Counted from the stretch's first letter, positions 21,475 to 34,127 are shown. The stretch is 64,000 bases of DNA from Ophiura sarsii (GCA_035610835.1 JAYJML010000042.1:124001-188000); one strand, 5' to 3'. Notes: generated by a model from the letters alone, not told the origin. Translations and numbers: made by a program.

Positions 21475-22745
21475 CTTGCATTACAGGCAAGAATTATTTC
21501 TGGAATCTTTCCTCGAAATTTAACCGAACCTGTGTAGTGCTTGAAGGATCCGGATGCATTTTTTTCTACTTAGATTACCTATGTGCTGCAGATGCAACAA
21601 CAAGTTGTTTTGCACCTCTTCTATACAGCTCATAGTTAACAAAACCCACACTGCGCTCTGTTAGCATCTAGGTTGTGCCTGGTCAAGCTTCTCACTGTCC
21701 ACCCTAGATCATGGTCTCCAAATCTAAAGATATTGCCTTTCTGTCTTGAACAAGCATCATGTATGACTACATGCTTGATGCCTTGATGTACTAGTGGACG
21801 TTGTAAAGGAGAGCAATGGTTCCACAAGATGGAACCCTATCAATCAGCACAATATATAACTTTAAGAAAGATGAGATTCAAGAAACAACTGACGATACAT
21901 GCAAGCTTGTTGGTGACGTATTTATACTACTGCAGCAATAATGCTATGTGTTCCAGATGGAACTGAGTAATTGCAGACTTATTCTGCTTGTGAGCAATAT
22001 GAATATCAAATTCCCTTGATTTGTTCCACTGCTTACGGTCGACATTAATCAACCTGGTCATGCAGTTAAGTGCCTGCTCTGTTACACTTGATGCTGCATT
22101 GAACAAAGACACTTTAGAAGACAGCATCTCCCCTGGAACGCTGTGCATGAGCTGCTCGACTTGGCCGTAGGACACGTAGGAGATATAGCATATTCTGCAA
22201 CATTTCCTTTCTTGTAGGAAGTATGCCACTTGCAAATTCAGCCTCTTCTTTGTAATTGATTATTCCAATTGTTTTCATTGTTCTTGATTTTGTTAGTACG
22301 CGTATCTGTTTTTGTTTCTGCTGATGAACTCGTGGCCATGGTGAAAAATTGAGAAAGACCTACATGTACAGAGAATTCTTGAATCTTAATGACTGTGCAG
22401 TGATGCTTACTTGTGACTTGGAACCTGCATGAAAAAGAGGCCATTACATCAAATTAAATATATATCTTAAGTTGGGAACTCATGATATCGAGCGCATAAC
22501 TCTAATGTGACCGCGTACGCGTCTGCGCAATCCGAGAAATGTGGGTTATATAAGCAAATAAACAGGCATATGTGCCTCCTTGATAGGATATAGTTAGTAT
22601 AATAGTCTCCTTATAATCAATAACACTGACTCCTGTCATACTACTACACAAAATAGAATTAAACAAAGCAATTCTGATAACCACGATAACTTAAACAAAT
22701 AATCAGTATCTTTCAAGCAGCCGTATTCACCGATGAGATACGTGT
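21475..22745 (-). mobile_element. Repeat B, copy 1 (internally deleted)
   Basis: The segment matches 28050-30540 in order and strand: TTATTTCTGGAATCTTTCCT, AAACCCACACTGCG-like text, GACTTATTCTGCTTG and GCGTCTGCGCAATCCGAGAA. It lacks about 1.2 kb of the interior. On the minus strand an ATG at 22339 opens MATSSSAE, matching MATSLSAD at 30198 in copy 2, so both retain the 5' end of the same gene, here broken within about 35 codons. The protein family is an uncharacterised multicopy one, and no complete frame remains. Confidence 0.65.
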
Positions 22746-22772
22746 AGGCCATAAAGAAAGAATCATTATTAA

Positions 22773-23152
22773 AAGGGGCACAACGTGGTGTTGACATGTA
22801 AAAAATTACCATTATTGTTGTTTCTACTCACAGAAACAACGCTAAACTTGATTATAACAATACCATCGCTAGTTATTTAGTTATTAAAACTTTTCTTAAA
22901 ACGCTCTCTATGTAAATATGGTTCGCGTTATGTATCACGCATACTGCACCCGGGGAACACTGTCTGACGTAAAATGCCGATCTTGTAAGATCAGCATTTT
23001 TTGAATCGACGTTTTGTTGTACAAAGAGGGCTGATTTTTCTTAAGTTTTATAAGTTCATATATGTAATAAAATTGTAAACAAAAGACAAAACCCAATCCC
23101 AGTTTTTATCATAATTGAGGGCGCAGCCTCCAACACATCTCTTAGTGACTCT
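22773..23152. mobile_element. TTAA-flanked MITE (T2-like), complete copy
   Basis: TTAA at 22769-22772 and 23153-23156 bound 380 bp beginning AAGGGGCACAACG and ending CTCTTAGTGACTC. A second copy, split, occurs at 48403-48560 plus 52957-53152 with the same flanking TTAA. The interior contains the hairpin GCCGATCTTGTAAGATCAGC. The terminal repeats are short (about 10 bp) and diverged. The TTAA target and AGGGG/AGG ends suit the Kolobok/T2 group. Confidence 0.7.
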
Positions 23153-23156
23153 TTAA

Positions 23157-23654
23157 GGGAAAATTATCAATCAAACATTCATTTTAAAATTAACCTTTTG
23201 GGGCAGGAAATATAGGAATATTTTATTGAAACAACTTATGCTACTTAGCTTAATAAAAAATGAGCTGGACTTGAATTAAATTTCATGTCACATCACACCA
23301 AACTCGATCCCAAAACAACCACCATTCCCCCGACACATCAACCCCACCAACCCCACCCTATTATTTACTATAAATGTATAGTTATGATTCAGAGCTATAA
23401 TCATGACAAATGTCATGAGGATGACATCATTCGTTGAGCGATGTTATAAGTCAGGAGGCAGCTAGAACTTATTAAATGACCCTGAGTCCCTGATATGTTC
23501 AGATTTATCCGCATCGTGATATTATGCATTTTCTATTCATTTTATGTGAATTTGATGTAGACTTGAACAGGTAGTGACATTTATCTCACGATATTAACGA
23601 AAATAACGACGGGTCGAATCATATCAATAACAACACTGGTTGGTTTTATTACAG
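23157..23654. other. Intron end before the ankyrin exon
   Basis: No gene or repeat is recognised. TCATGACAAATGTCATGA (23400-23417) is a short palindrome. The final 30 bases are T-rich, as expected before the acceptor at 23654. Confidence 0.4.
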
Positions 23655-23753
23655 AGTGGAAGGACTGCTCTGATGTTTGCAGTCGAAGACAACCGAGCTG
23701 ACATAGTTGGAAGCCTTATCGAAGCCCATGCGAATTTGGATTTACAATCAGAG
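23655..23753 (+). CDS. Ankyrin-repeat exon, one complete 33-residue repeat
   Basis: The exon is 99 bp, exactly 33 codons, bounded by a TTATTACAG acceptor and a GAG|GTATGA donor and open throughout in phase 0. It encodes one full ankyrin repeat: SGRTALMFAVE (the G-x-T-A-L-x-x-A helix 1 signature), then NRADIVGSLIEAHANLDLQ (the D-I-V-x-x-L-I-E-A helix 2 followed by N-x-D). One repeat per exon in phase 0 is a common design in genes with many ankyrin repeats. The next exon is not recognisable in the remaining 40 kb on either strand, so the gene either has another very long intron or ends differently. Function cannot be assigned. Confidence 0.9.
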
Positions 23754-24414
23754 GTATGATCTTTGAAATTTATTCTCATATTTGTAACGTGATATTGTAA
23801 TAGAGCATGCTGAGTTCAACAAAGTTCTGACATTTTTTATGAGCTTGACCGGATGTAGTGTTTTATAGATATCACAATGTTATTGTCAAAGATGAAGCAA
23901 TGAAGCGTTCATTTTTGTGTTACTTAAATATTGTTTTGACTCTTAGCAAAATAATGAATCTATGCAAACATGTTTGATTCTTTTTTTTACAAGAAAAGTA
24001 TACACGTCAGATGATTATCTACAGGGTGTCCCAAAAGTCTATGCACGACTTTGAAGCTTTGTATTTCACAAAATATAAGTCGTATTGAAAATATGAATAC
24101 ATATTTAGAAAGAGGAGATGTGGGAAATAATTTTGATACCAAACATTGGAGTAACATCTGTTTGCAATGCCACCCTAGAAGTAAAATATGTATTACTGCA
24201 AAAATGTAATTTTATACTTCGGAGGAATAAAGCTCATAAATCCATACCTATTGAGATTAACAAAAACACGGGTAGAGTTGGTTACAAGGAAAGTGATCCG
24301 TCAATTGTAATATTTAAAATTTTACATTACAGTGATATCATCATAATAACAAACTATATCACACATAATTTTCGTTTCTATAGTGAAATCTACTTTAAAT
24401 GTTTTCCATGTATA

Positions 24415-25110
24415 CAGGGTGTATCAAAAAAAATAGGACACTTTTTCATGAAGGTGTAATACTTGTTATAATCATTGGACCATGACTAATTTAGTCTTAA
24501 TGTAAAGCCCAATTAATTATTATGATATCCCGAAAATATGAGATCAATCCGATGAAAAATAAGAAAACTACCATAATTTGCGTAAACCATGTCATTTACT
24601 GTTTTGTACAATGGGATTTACATGTATAGACCAGTAAATAACATGGTTTACGTTTCAATACGTTACAATAATTATGAACATAGAAAATAGTCTATCAGTC
24701 AATAGCAAAGATTAGTTTGGTAATCCATTTGATTGTGGCACAAATCAATACTGGCTAAATAATCCACAAATCAGATGCAATGCATGCATATTCTGTGCAA
24801 ATTAAAAATTTCTCGAACCCACTGTAGATGGTTCATTAGCATGATAAGAAGTACAATTGGCATAAATAGTGTGCGCGTTCATGTTACTCTACTGTTACTG
24901 TGTGAATGACCATTGGACATACTACAAAATAGATTGCCTTGCCTAATAGGTCACAATTTCCTTAATTAATGTTGGATTTTTTTCATCTTTTCAGGATTTT
25001 ATCTTTATCGGTTGTACTTTTCATTGAAATAAAAATTGGTCATGCTTCAGTGATTTAACAAGGATTTAAACCATCATCCAAAAGTGTCCTAATTTTTTTG
25101 ATACACCCTG
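24415..25110. mobile_element. Nested mariner-type non-autonomous element
   Basis: TA duplications (24413-24414 and 25111-25112) flank ends CAGGGTGTATCAAAAAAA and TTTTTGATACACCCTG, followed by TAGGACACTTTT and its partner AAAAGTGTCCTA. The 696-bp interior has no coding capacity. It sits inside the 24022-25819 element and is therefore younger. Confidence 0.85.
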
Positions 25111-25233
25111 TACAGAGACGTGTGCTAATGCAAAAACACAGACCTAAACAATTGAATAACGTAACAGAAAAGTGAACACACACATCACACAGCTGTCAAA
25201 CTGTCAAACATGTTAACATTTAAACTTAGCGGA

Positions 25234-25437
25234 TTATTTTAATAACGAAGGTTGTTTTACCCATTTAGAATATGTTCCTGTGTTCAAAAATGTATCCACC
25301 AACTTCAGAATGGATTTTCTTCCTGGTGCGCGTTTCACTTTGAAATGTTTTCTGAACTTTTGTTGAGTAAGTTGAACTGAATGTGTTTCAGCGTAGAACC
25401 ATACAATTTGTATTCGCTTATCTATGCTGTAAACCAT
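25234..25437 (-). pseudogene. Mariner transposase N-terminal helix-turn-helix fragment
   Basis: The minus-strand frame starts MVYSIDKRIQIVWFYAETHS, followed by TQQKFRKHFKVKRAPGRKSI. This is the layout of the DNA-binding helix-turn-helix (DUF4817-like) at the start of many insect and invertebrate mariner-group transposases, where it binds the terminal repeats. The frame stops after 67 codons and no DDE/DDD motifs follow. It lies in the right half of the 24.0-25.8 kb element in the orientation expected for its transposase. Confidence 0.7.
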
Positions 25438-25821
25438 CTTGAATGAAGACTTTTGCTGTGCAATGTTTTCTACTACGCTTATTTATATATGTTGTGAGTG
25501 ACCGAGTTTGGTATTAAATAACATTAATGTTGCAAGGTAAGCAGTGAACTGTGACTAATGCGCAACGTTGCTTTCATACCGTTAATTTATGCGCACCTTT
25601 AGCAACAATGTGTGGTACTTGGTATTGGTTGGTCTGGCACACGGCCAATGACTTTCAACCAGTTTTATAATGTTGTGGGTTCACCAATAGGGTTGTGTTT
25701 GGTATCAAATTAATTTCCAGAATCTCGTCTATCAAAATACGGTTAAATTTATACCATATGATTTATATTTTATGAGATATGACTCTTCAAAAACGTGCAT
25801 AGACTTTTGGGACACCCTGTA

Positions 25822-28049
25822 CATTCATTTATTGCCTGTCCTTTGTCAAAAAGCTTTTGGGTTCATTTTAACATGTTCCATGTCCAGAGATATATCGTTA
25901 AAAATCATTGTGCTTGGTTATATTTGGTAGTCTCTAGGATTTTAACACATTTTCGCATTTGAATGCTGTAATCAATGCATTTATACCCATTCATCACATG
26001 TCATGCACATTTAGGAGTCTGAATTGTGAAATTGTCAACATTTAGGTGTCCCCGGACTCCCAAAAACGCTTACTCTGAATATATCTGTTAAACCGTGACA
26101 CCCACAACTACCATTAACGGGGTCCGCTTAATGTTCGCTAAGTGAACATTCTATATTTTAGTTTACATTTTACAGTCCATGAATTGACCGCAGCTGCGTA
26201 AATAACTGTTATATGATCAGATATGCAGTGTTGCCAAACCGCATCCTAAATGTCACCTAAAAACCTCGGGCCACGCCAAAAAAGTAGCCCAATTCAAGAA
26301 TATCTGTACCTTTGATACAAAAACCTGTTTAAACACCAGTTTAACAGGCTTTAATTGAAAAAGATCAGGAAACACTCGTTGGTGATATGTATGCGCTAAA
26401 GGAAGGATCTGTATGTTTATGTATTGTGACATACGTGAAGCGTAAGGGAGTTATTGTCGCGTGTAAACTGTAAGTAAGATGTCGTTTTCCCAAAAGTCAA
26501 TATCTTTCTATAGATAGGCGGCCAGGGTCCGGTTGCCCCGCCTCAAAAAACGGACCTTAATGTCATTGATTTAAATGACGAACAAAATTAATAAACGTTG
26601 GGCATCGATGGGTAATAATCAATTTGGGACAGCCTCAGCCTGCAGTATGGATCTAATCGATATCCGGCGAGACCGTAACCCTTGCATTAGAAAATATACA
26701 TTGCGTCAATCCAACCCGCTTATTCAAAGCAGACTTGATTTTGGTTATTATCTGATAATCTTTAAGATTGGGTGAAAAAGACTGATATCAAACTCGTTTT
26801 AAATACTGACCTCTCGTCGATCCATCTTAATCCAGATCAAAATCAAACTACAGGGCAACTTACCATAAATGCCCGTTTTACCAAATTCACTTAAATGACA
26901 ATAACAACACCAATTTTCCTCCAATAAAGTCAAGTTTGGTCACATGATATACAAGTCTTACCGTTAATATTTAAAAGAACAATTTTGTAAAATAAAAACA
27001 ACCTAATTTGCGTATTATTGCATATGACCAAAGCACATTTTAATTATCTAGAGATGTGTATACCATGGTACTGGAAATCAGATATGTTGTCCGTATAACT
27101 AATTCTGATATTTTTCGTAGGAGAAAAATTAAACTTCTCTTTGTCTTTCTTTATTTATTAGATCCATTTGCATATCTAAGAACCGATATTTGAGACTTTA
27201 TTTTGCGACAAACATGACTTTAATATTAGCTTGGGACATAACATATTAGAGATTTTTATTTATAAAACCACTCACATCTCGGGGATGAAGGTTAGGGAAA
27301 TTATTTCATATTTGGTCCACTCATTAGTTATAATAAACCATCTCATATGATGGTTCTTTCATCGCGAGTCCCAGTGTTTCTAAATCAAAACTCTCTAAAT
27401 TTGCCAATTTCGACCGTATTAGCATATATTCAGAAACGGGTAGTTTTAGTTTAAACCCTGTAACTGCAAAACGATTTTACACAAGACACTTAAGCTGAAG
27501 TGTCATCTTAAGATATCTAGAGTATACCATATGTACATTGCATTGTTTTGCTTCTCTAACTATTGTTTTATAACGGTTTTTCTTGAAAAATAGCTCAAAG
27601 TATGTGTCAAATTCGTAAAAAGGTCTGTACAAAAACGTTATAACCACAATTTGAGTGTATTCACTACTATCTAGGGTGTCTATACTAACTACTTATGGGA
27701 TCAGACGTGAGAAGGTACGGCCGGTTGAACGAACACCTTTTTAGGGGTCCCAGCCCCTAGATAGACTATAAATGCAAAATTTATCCACAGAAGCCTTCTC
27801 GTCTTAATTGATGTTACTACGATTCCGAACATGATTTGAAGACATGGACAATTGCAGTAATGGGCGAGCATTTTGACTTTTTTACCGCTGAAATCCTTAA
27901 AACCGTCTGTAAATCTGTCTGCTGCCCTGCGCGGCCGAACTAGGTCTGTGCCCTACAAAATGTAGCTACCATCGATATGTTCCACTACACCTCGCAGTAC
28001 GTCACACGTACCTGCAAGACACTTCTTCGAAATCGATCACTTTACTACT
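25822..28049. other. Non-coding sequence with one dispersed-repeat scrap
   Basis: Only 26545-26635 is recognised, as a copy of the repeat also seen at 19.32-19.41 kb and 37.47-37.51 kb (GGGCATCGATGGGTA, TTTGGGACAGCCT). GGCGGCCAGGGTCCGGTTGC at 26517-26536 may be a decayed end of the CAGTGGCG hAT type. No gene was found. Confidence 0.4.
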
Positions 28050-30900
28050 GTTATTTCTGGAATCTTTCCTACAACTTTAACCAAACCTATGTTGTGCTTT
28101 AAGAATCTGGATGCACTCTTTTCTACTTAGATTACCAATGTGCTGCAGATGCGACAACAAGTTGTTTTGTACCTCTTCTAGACAGCTCATAGTTTACGAA
28201 CCCCATACTGCGCTCAGCATCTAGGTTGTCAATTGGTGCCTGGTCAAGCTTCTCACTGTCCATCCTATATCATGGTCTCCAAATCTAAAGATGTCGCCTT
28301 TCTGTCTTGCAAGAGCATCATCTGTATGACCTTGGTGATTCCTGGTTTAAAAACGCTTTCACTACATTATTTGATGCCTTGATGTACTAGTGGACGTTGT
28401 AAAGGAGAGGAATGGTTCCACAAGGTGGAGCCCTATCAACGCCCTAGCTCAATACATAACTTTAAGAAAGTCGAGATTTAAAACAACAACTGACGATACA
28501 GGCAATCTCGTTGGTGACGTGTCAATACTACTACAGCAATAATGCTATGTCTTCCAGATTGAACAGAGTAATTGCACATGTAAATGTCAGACGGTTGTAG
28601 CGCTTAGTCACCCTTCAGACTTACAGACTTATTCTGCTTGGGAGCAATATGAATATCACATTCCCTTGATTTGTTCCAAGGCTTAATATGGTCGACATTC
28701 AACCTGGTCATGCAGTCAAGTGCCTGCTCTGTTACACCTGATGTTGAATTGACCAATAAACTTGAATAGATCTCGTCTCTACCAATTGTGCCCTATATTA
28801 TTGACCACATTTTGGTTATCAACCTGTTGAACATGTTGAACATTAGTCAGGGCTGAACATTAAAGAACAAATGATCAGGGTTGTGCTCAGAATCAAACCT
28901 TTCCGCCACAATGGCTTCCACTCCAAAATTATGATTTTGATCAGTAATAAAGTATATCTTCTCATAGAGGGTTTTTGAATTAATCCCTCTAGCTGCCTGT
29001 AAAATATTGAGGACTGGAACTTTCCGGCTACCCACATTTTCTCTTGTTTCTGAGGAAATTGTCATGGTTAGCAACAATCTGTAGCTACAGTTTACTGTGA
29101 CACCTCTTTACTAACTGAAATGAGTCTGCCCCTTGCTTTTTGGAACCATCATCCGAGTGTGTTCAGTTTGTTCGGCTGAATCCATTATTTCATTCACGAT
29201 TTACGATTTCATGTAGTGCCATAGATTCAATGCTTTTTCCTGCTTGTCTGATGTTGCTAGCTTGAGGCAGGGTATCTAAATCAAGAACTGCTGAGTCATT
29301 ATGTAATGTCCATGTTCGCCCAAACATCTTGTTACCAACAGTAACCACTGCCGCTTTTACTTGGTTTTGAGACATATGGTGTGAAGTTGTAAGTTTGGAA
29401 ACCGTCTCGTATAATTCAGGCCGGATCTTCCTTGCATTATCTCTGATGTGCCGATAGTGTGAAGGCATTCATCATCAGTTTCATACAGCTGTTCTAGACA
29501 TATCCGTCATTATCAGATAGTGAATATCAGACCCAACTTGGTCTTTGTCAGCAGCTCTGGCATCATCTTCAGACTGCTCACTATCCTCTAATGTAGCTGT
29601 CCCCTGGCTCATGATGCTTTCATTTTGCATACCAGTTCTCATTTTCTCTATTGATTCCACATCATTCCTTCTACGTTCCACTGTTGTCATCCATTGTTGT
29701 CAACAAAGTCCTCTCAATACAATTTACATTCAGCGATTTGATCTATTAGAAAAAATTCCATTCCATTTCAGTCATTGTCACTCTATGACATGTTTGAAGC
29801 CGCCTTCTCGTGGTGGTATCTTCACAGGAAATATCAAAAATCTGGTTTGCTTTCTTTCTGAACTCTTCTAATTTGCTGTTATATGACTGGTTTTATCTCT
29901 GTTTCCGTGTTTGAAGGCGTTTCACAAAGTCTTGATATAGTGCCAGTATATTGTTGTGTATGCGTCTCGTACCAAAGATTACAAAAAAAAACATGTTTTT
30001 TTTTTTTAATTGCTGCGAGTAAGATGTGCATGACCTGTTCGACTTGGTCGTAGGACAAAAAGGGCAAAATGTCCTTTCTTGCAGGAAGTATGTCACTTGC
30101 AAATTCGGCCTCTTCTTTGTAATTGATTATTCCAATTGTTTTCATTGTTCTTGATCTGTTTAGTGTCAGTATTTGTCTGCTGATAAACTCGTGGCCATGG
30201 TGCAAAATATTGAGGAAGACCTACATGTATTGGGAATTCTTGAATATTAAAGCGGTGTATGGAATGGCTGTTTAGTGATGCTTACTTGTGACTTGGAATC
30301 TGCATGAACATAGAAGCCATTAAATAAAATTAAATATATATCTCAAGTTGGGAACTCATGATATCGATCGCCGATCGCATAACTCTAATGAGACCTCGTA
30401 CGCGTCTGCGCAATCCGAGAAATGTGGGTTATATAGGCAAATAAACAGGCATATGTGCCTCCTTGATAGCCTGGATATAGTTAGTGTAATAGTCTCCTCA
30501 TAATCAATAACACCGACTCCTGTCCATACTTACTACAAACATATCATCTCACAAAGCAGTTCTCTGAGGAAGGATGATCAATAATGTAATCTGCTATGTA
30601 AGCTGCCGAATTCGGCAGCCTAGACTTGAACATTTCCAGAGGCCATTTGCAGAGAAGGTGCTGCCGTAGTCATTTTGTTTTCCCTTCACATCATTGTTAT
30701 ATATATATATATCATACCATATTTTGAGCAGGGGCTCACATAAAAAATCTAACATGTGATGTATGTTAGATGCTTTTAAAGGTGGTTTTCATTGTCAAAA
30801 GCGCATGTTAAATGTTTGTTTTGTTTAAACTGTATAAATTATAATAGCAAATACGACACATTTAATGATCGACAACCACGATAGCATATTTTATTTGACG
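28050..30900 (-). mobile_element. Repeat B, copy 2 (longest), with decayed coding pieces
   Basis: This is the fullest of three copies (others 21475-22745 and 44810-46795). On the minus strand the gene would start at the ATG at 30198 (MATSLSAD). Fragments then follow: KTIGIINYKEEAEFASDIL with ILPFLSYDQVEQVMHI, an acidic linker (TLEDSEQSEDDARA), and VVTVGNKMFGRTWTLHND with NIRQAGKSIESMALHEIVN. Last come KTLYEKIYFITDQNHNFGVE and FDSEHNPDHLFFNVQP (28970-28847). They resemble an uncharacterised multicopy protein of marine invertebrates. The late TDQxHN...HNPDHLxxN part might be the core of a transposase, which is inference. Frameshifts and stops break it throughout. The palindrome GCTGCCGAATTCGGCAGC (30602-30619) lies in its non-coding end. 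Confidence 0.6.
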
Positions 30901-31439
30901 TTTTGTTGTAACATTTTGACTGTGGTTATTGAAGTCTTATTACCACTTGTTACCGTTATGCTTTCGTCTGTTTTGGTTTCATTGTGTCCAACATCACCCG
31001 TGTGATGTGAATGCTTTAGTCACCGTCCGTGTACTGATTTAAAGACAATAATAGAAAAAAAATACGCTTCTTTAAATCATATGTTATGATTACAAAGTCC
31101 GATTACTTTCAACATAGTATTATTTCAAATTTCAAAGTCATACCAATAACTTAGATTTGATTCAGGCCTCCAACATGTCCATGTGATGCTTTACATCAAG
31201 GTTCGCTTAAGGCGTCACCATTGCTATCAACATGATTCTACATGTTTTATCTTTCCATTATTTTTGTATACAAATTAAATTGAATCACAAATTAGCAATA
31301 ACAAGACTGTTTCAACTTTACCGTACTTGTAAAACAATAGAGTTTATCCGTGTTTTGAATTAACTGCAAAACACGGATTTTCAACAGGAACTAACAAACA
31401 AAAAACAAAACAAAAAAACATATTTTATGGATCCGGAAA
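30901..31439. other. Non-coding, nothing recognised
   Basis: AT-rich sequence without motif, array or inverted repeat that I can support. Confidence 0.4.
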
Positions 31440-32345
31440 TACCTATACATGGTGAATCAAAAAGAATTGTGCACGATTTGAAACGGCCATTTGACCTTGG
31501 TGCGTGCATTGAACCATGGAATTCGTGTTGTCTGTGTAAAGCGTTGTTCATCTAGTTTATCCTCCCCAAAAATGAAAGTAATGATAAGCAAACTGTACCA
31601 TGTTTTGTAAACTGTCCGCATTTTTCGCCATTCCAATGGGATTTACACAGTTAAGACATGAATATTGCAGCAGCATGACGATATGGAGTGAGAGTCTACA
31701 AGAAAGGCATTGTTGTGCCTGTAAAATTAAATTAGCCAAAGGTGGTAAAACATCGTAGAAATAAATAGTACTTCACAAACTAAAAATATTACACAAAGGA
31801 AAATGTTCTGAAGACACTTTTGTTTCTTGATATTTGCACTTAAAATTGATCTTAGGTTCACACGGTATGGGTTACGGTCTTCTGCCTTTTTTTTAAGGCA
31901 TATAATAAAATATTAGCTTCCTTCCAATTGAAAATAGAAATAATTTAGTTATTTGCTGATATTAAGTTTTGTTAATGAAGCCTTCCTTCGACATGGCCAC
32001 CATTTTGCTGAAGACATGTGTGTGCCCTGTCCAACATGTTGCGAACAGCTCGTCCAACCATTCCCCTGTTGCGGTGTAGCCTGTCACTTCGGCTCTGACG
32101 CGTGCCTCCACTTCTTGGTATGTGTAACAGGTGATGCTTGTATTCAGATTTGCCTTTGCATTTGACAACTCAGTATTAGACTATTAATTACTTTTCCCAG
32201 AGCGAAAGAATGATTTTACGGGAACATTTTGACAATTAATGTGATAATAATGACCATTTTAGCAAAACCAATTTTACTGTGTGTAAATCCCATTGGAATG
32301 GCGAACAACGCGTCAGTTTACGAAACTTGCCATGTGTTTTGAACT
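31440..32345. repeat. Inverted-repeat segment of unknown class
   Basis: GCCATTCCAATGGGATTTAC (31629-31648) and its reverse complement near 32283-32302 form the core of an inverted pair about 650 bp apart. Wider arms share TTTGTAAACTG-like and CAGTTTACGAAAC text. TGGTGAATCAAAAAGAATTG near 31449 resembles a mutated mariner end. Opposed open frames of about 70 codons in 31953-32168 carry no recognised domain. Confidence 0.35.
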
Positions 32346-32444
32346 CGCCACCCTTCCCGTTGCATGTCCAGATTTTTATATATAATTAACACCATCTGAG
32401 ATTCGAATTAGCATATCGCAATAACTACTTGTTCAACTCCATAA

Positions 32445-32815
32445 AAAGTATATATTTTCTGAACGGTAATCTCACAAGGAATCTAAATATGCTACTAACA
32501 TTTAGATAGGACCTAATGGTAACATGTTGTGATTAAGAATGTTCAAAGAATATCGATATTTTTCATATTTTGATTAAATCTCAATATTTGTTTTATTCCT
32601 ATCCCAATCATAATTTTAATGTGCATAGTAGTTCCTCATGTAATTTACCCATTAGACCATAGTGATTGGCAAGGGTAACTTGTTGAATACTAAATCGGGA
32701 ATTGAATCCGCACACACGTTTAAATTTTCATATTTATTAGAGTTTACACATATATTTGTTTGGCTGTTCACCCTATCCTGATTTTAACTGTATTTTTGAA
32801 TTCCCCTATTTGAGA
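32445..32815 (-). repeat. Dispersed repeat C, copy 2
   Basis: This is the inverted counterpart of 8960-9345, sharing GTATATATTTTCTGAACGGT, ACATGTTGTGATTAAGAATG and CACCCTATCCTGATTT-type text. It is non-coding. Confidence 0.6.
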
Positions 32816-33100
32816 GCTTTCCAAAAATGTATAATGTTGCTATCATTGTTTTAATACTTTTTTTTGTTATAGTCATGTATGTAAAACCGATGAATTTGGG
32901 CAAGTTCACTGTGTAGCGAATAGGGAGAAAGCCAAGGACAATGCAATCGATTCGTGACTACAATTGTTACATAATAGTTGACACGTTTGTTGAAACAGAA
33001 ACTTATAGAATATAAAACATCAATAAAATGAGAGTAAAATCATGTTTGTACCATACAGAGATGAGAAGTTATTTTCCATGTTCCCCAGAGAGATTGTACA

Positions 33101-33140
33101 CAGCGCCACCGCCACCGCCGCCACCGCCACCGCCGCCACC
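33101..33140. repeat. GCC/ACC trinucleotide repeat
   Basis: About 13 units of CCACCG/CCGCCG interrupt an AT-rich context. No open frame or splice context supports it as a coding repeat. PolyG tracts follow at about 33431-33450 and 33547-33560. Confidence 0.7.
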
Positions 33141-34127
33141 CCTGACTTTCGAAATATAATCAATCATATATCAGCCAAACAATTATAGAAATACCTGATT
33201 TATTCACACAATGTAGCTAGATAAATAGGCTTTCAGATTACACCTGAACCATAGCTCTACCACATTTAGTTGTTGAGTTAATAGAGAGAGAGATAGATGA
33301 TTTGGCACCCACAAATGCAACGCCGCCAGCCTTTTTGGGTGGTCAGTTCGAAATACATGGCCACATAGGTATATTTCGCATACCTCTCGGATTTTATATA
33401 AATACTTACTAAGTAAAGTATCATAAGAGGGGGTGGGGGGGGGGGGGGGGGCTAAGACGACATTGTAACGGCAAGCGTGTGATGTTTGCACTTGTTTTGG
33501 CATGTACGGAAAGAGGAGCCCTGATACCATTACAATAAGCATTTTAGGGGGGGGGGGGGGTAGTCAACAGTGTTACAAATAAGTCTCAGGAGCTGGGAAG
33601 CCTCGAGTGAGAGCATTATATACACAATCGATGTAGTTTATTGAGTAGTTTTGATTAGTTTTGATTAGAGTTATTCACAAAGAAGCTACGTTTGTATTAA
33701 AGAATCTATAAAGAGGACGTTTTTCAAAGTGGCCGCCAAATTCCAATGATTTCCATTTTATGAAGGAGAATTTCGCATATAAAGTGTGTATGGGTTAAAT
33801 AAGCATCCATGAGGCATGTTTGACCCCTTTTTGCATTCGTTTTGATTAGAAAAGTCAAAATGAGGGCGCTTTTCAAAATGGCCGCCAAAATCCCATATCC
33901 CATGGGTTAAATAAGCATTTATGAGGCACGTTTGACCAATTTTTGCATTAGTTTTGATTAGAGTTATTCAAAAAGAAGCTACATGTGTAACACATAATCT
34001 ATAAAGAGGTCCAAAATGAGGGCGTTTTTCAAAACGGCCGCCAAATTCCAATGATTTCGGTATGGAAGCTACTATATCAAGTGCATGGAGAATATTGAGT
34101 CTCTTTATCCTGGTAATCGTCAGCTAA

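Larger units (their letters stand above)
58..23654 (+). other. Long phase-0 intron of the ankyrin-repeat gene
   Basis: The interval runs from the GTAATA donor to the TTATTACAG acceptor, 23,597 bp. I found no further ankyrin exon in it, although a short one could be missed by eye. The intron is filled with transposons of many classes listed separately, including a 6.6 kb TTAA element. Both flanking exons are in the same phase, which supports direct splicing from one to the other. Confidence 0.65.
24022..25819 (-). mobile_element. Mariner-like element with TA target and a decayed transposase
   Basis: TA at 24020-24021 and 25820-25821 flank inverted ends CAGGGTGTCCCAAAAGTCTA and TAGACTTTTGGGACACCCTG, extended by TGCACG/CGTGCA. 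These are classic mariner-group ends. The interior carries a transposase N-terminal fragment (25437-25234, minus strand) and is interrupted by a second, smaller mariner at 24415-25110. The rest of the catalytic domain is not recognisable. Confidence 0.85.

Noticed and set aside
31953..32168. Opposed 68-70 codon frames as a transposase piece
   Set aside because: No helix-turn-helix or catalytic motif could be recognised; kept only as part of an inverted-repeat segment.
33101..33140. GCC repeat as a coding polyalanine or polyglycine tract
   Set aside because: No frame with splice sites spans it.
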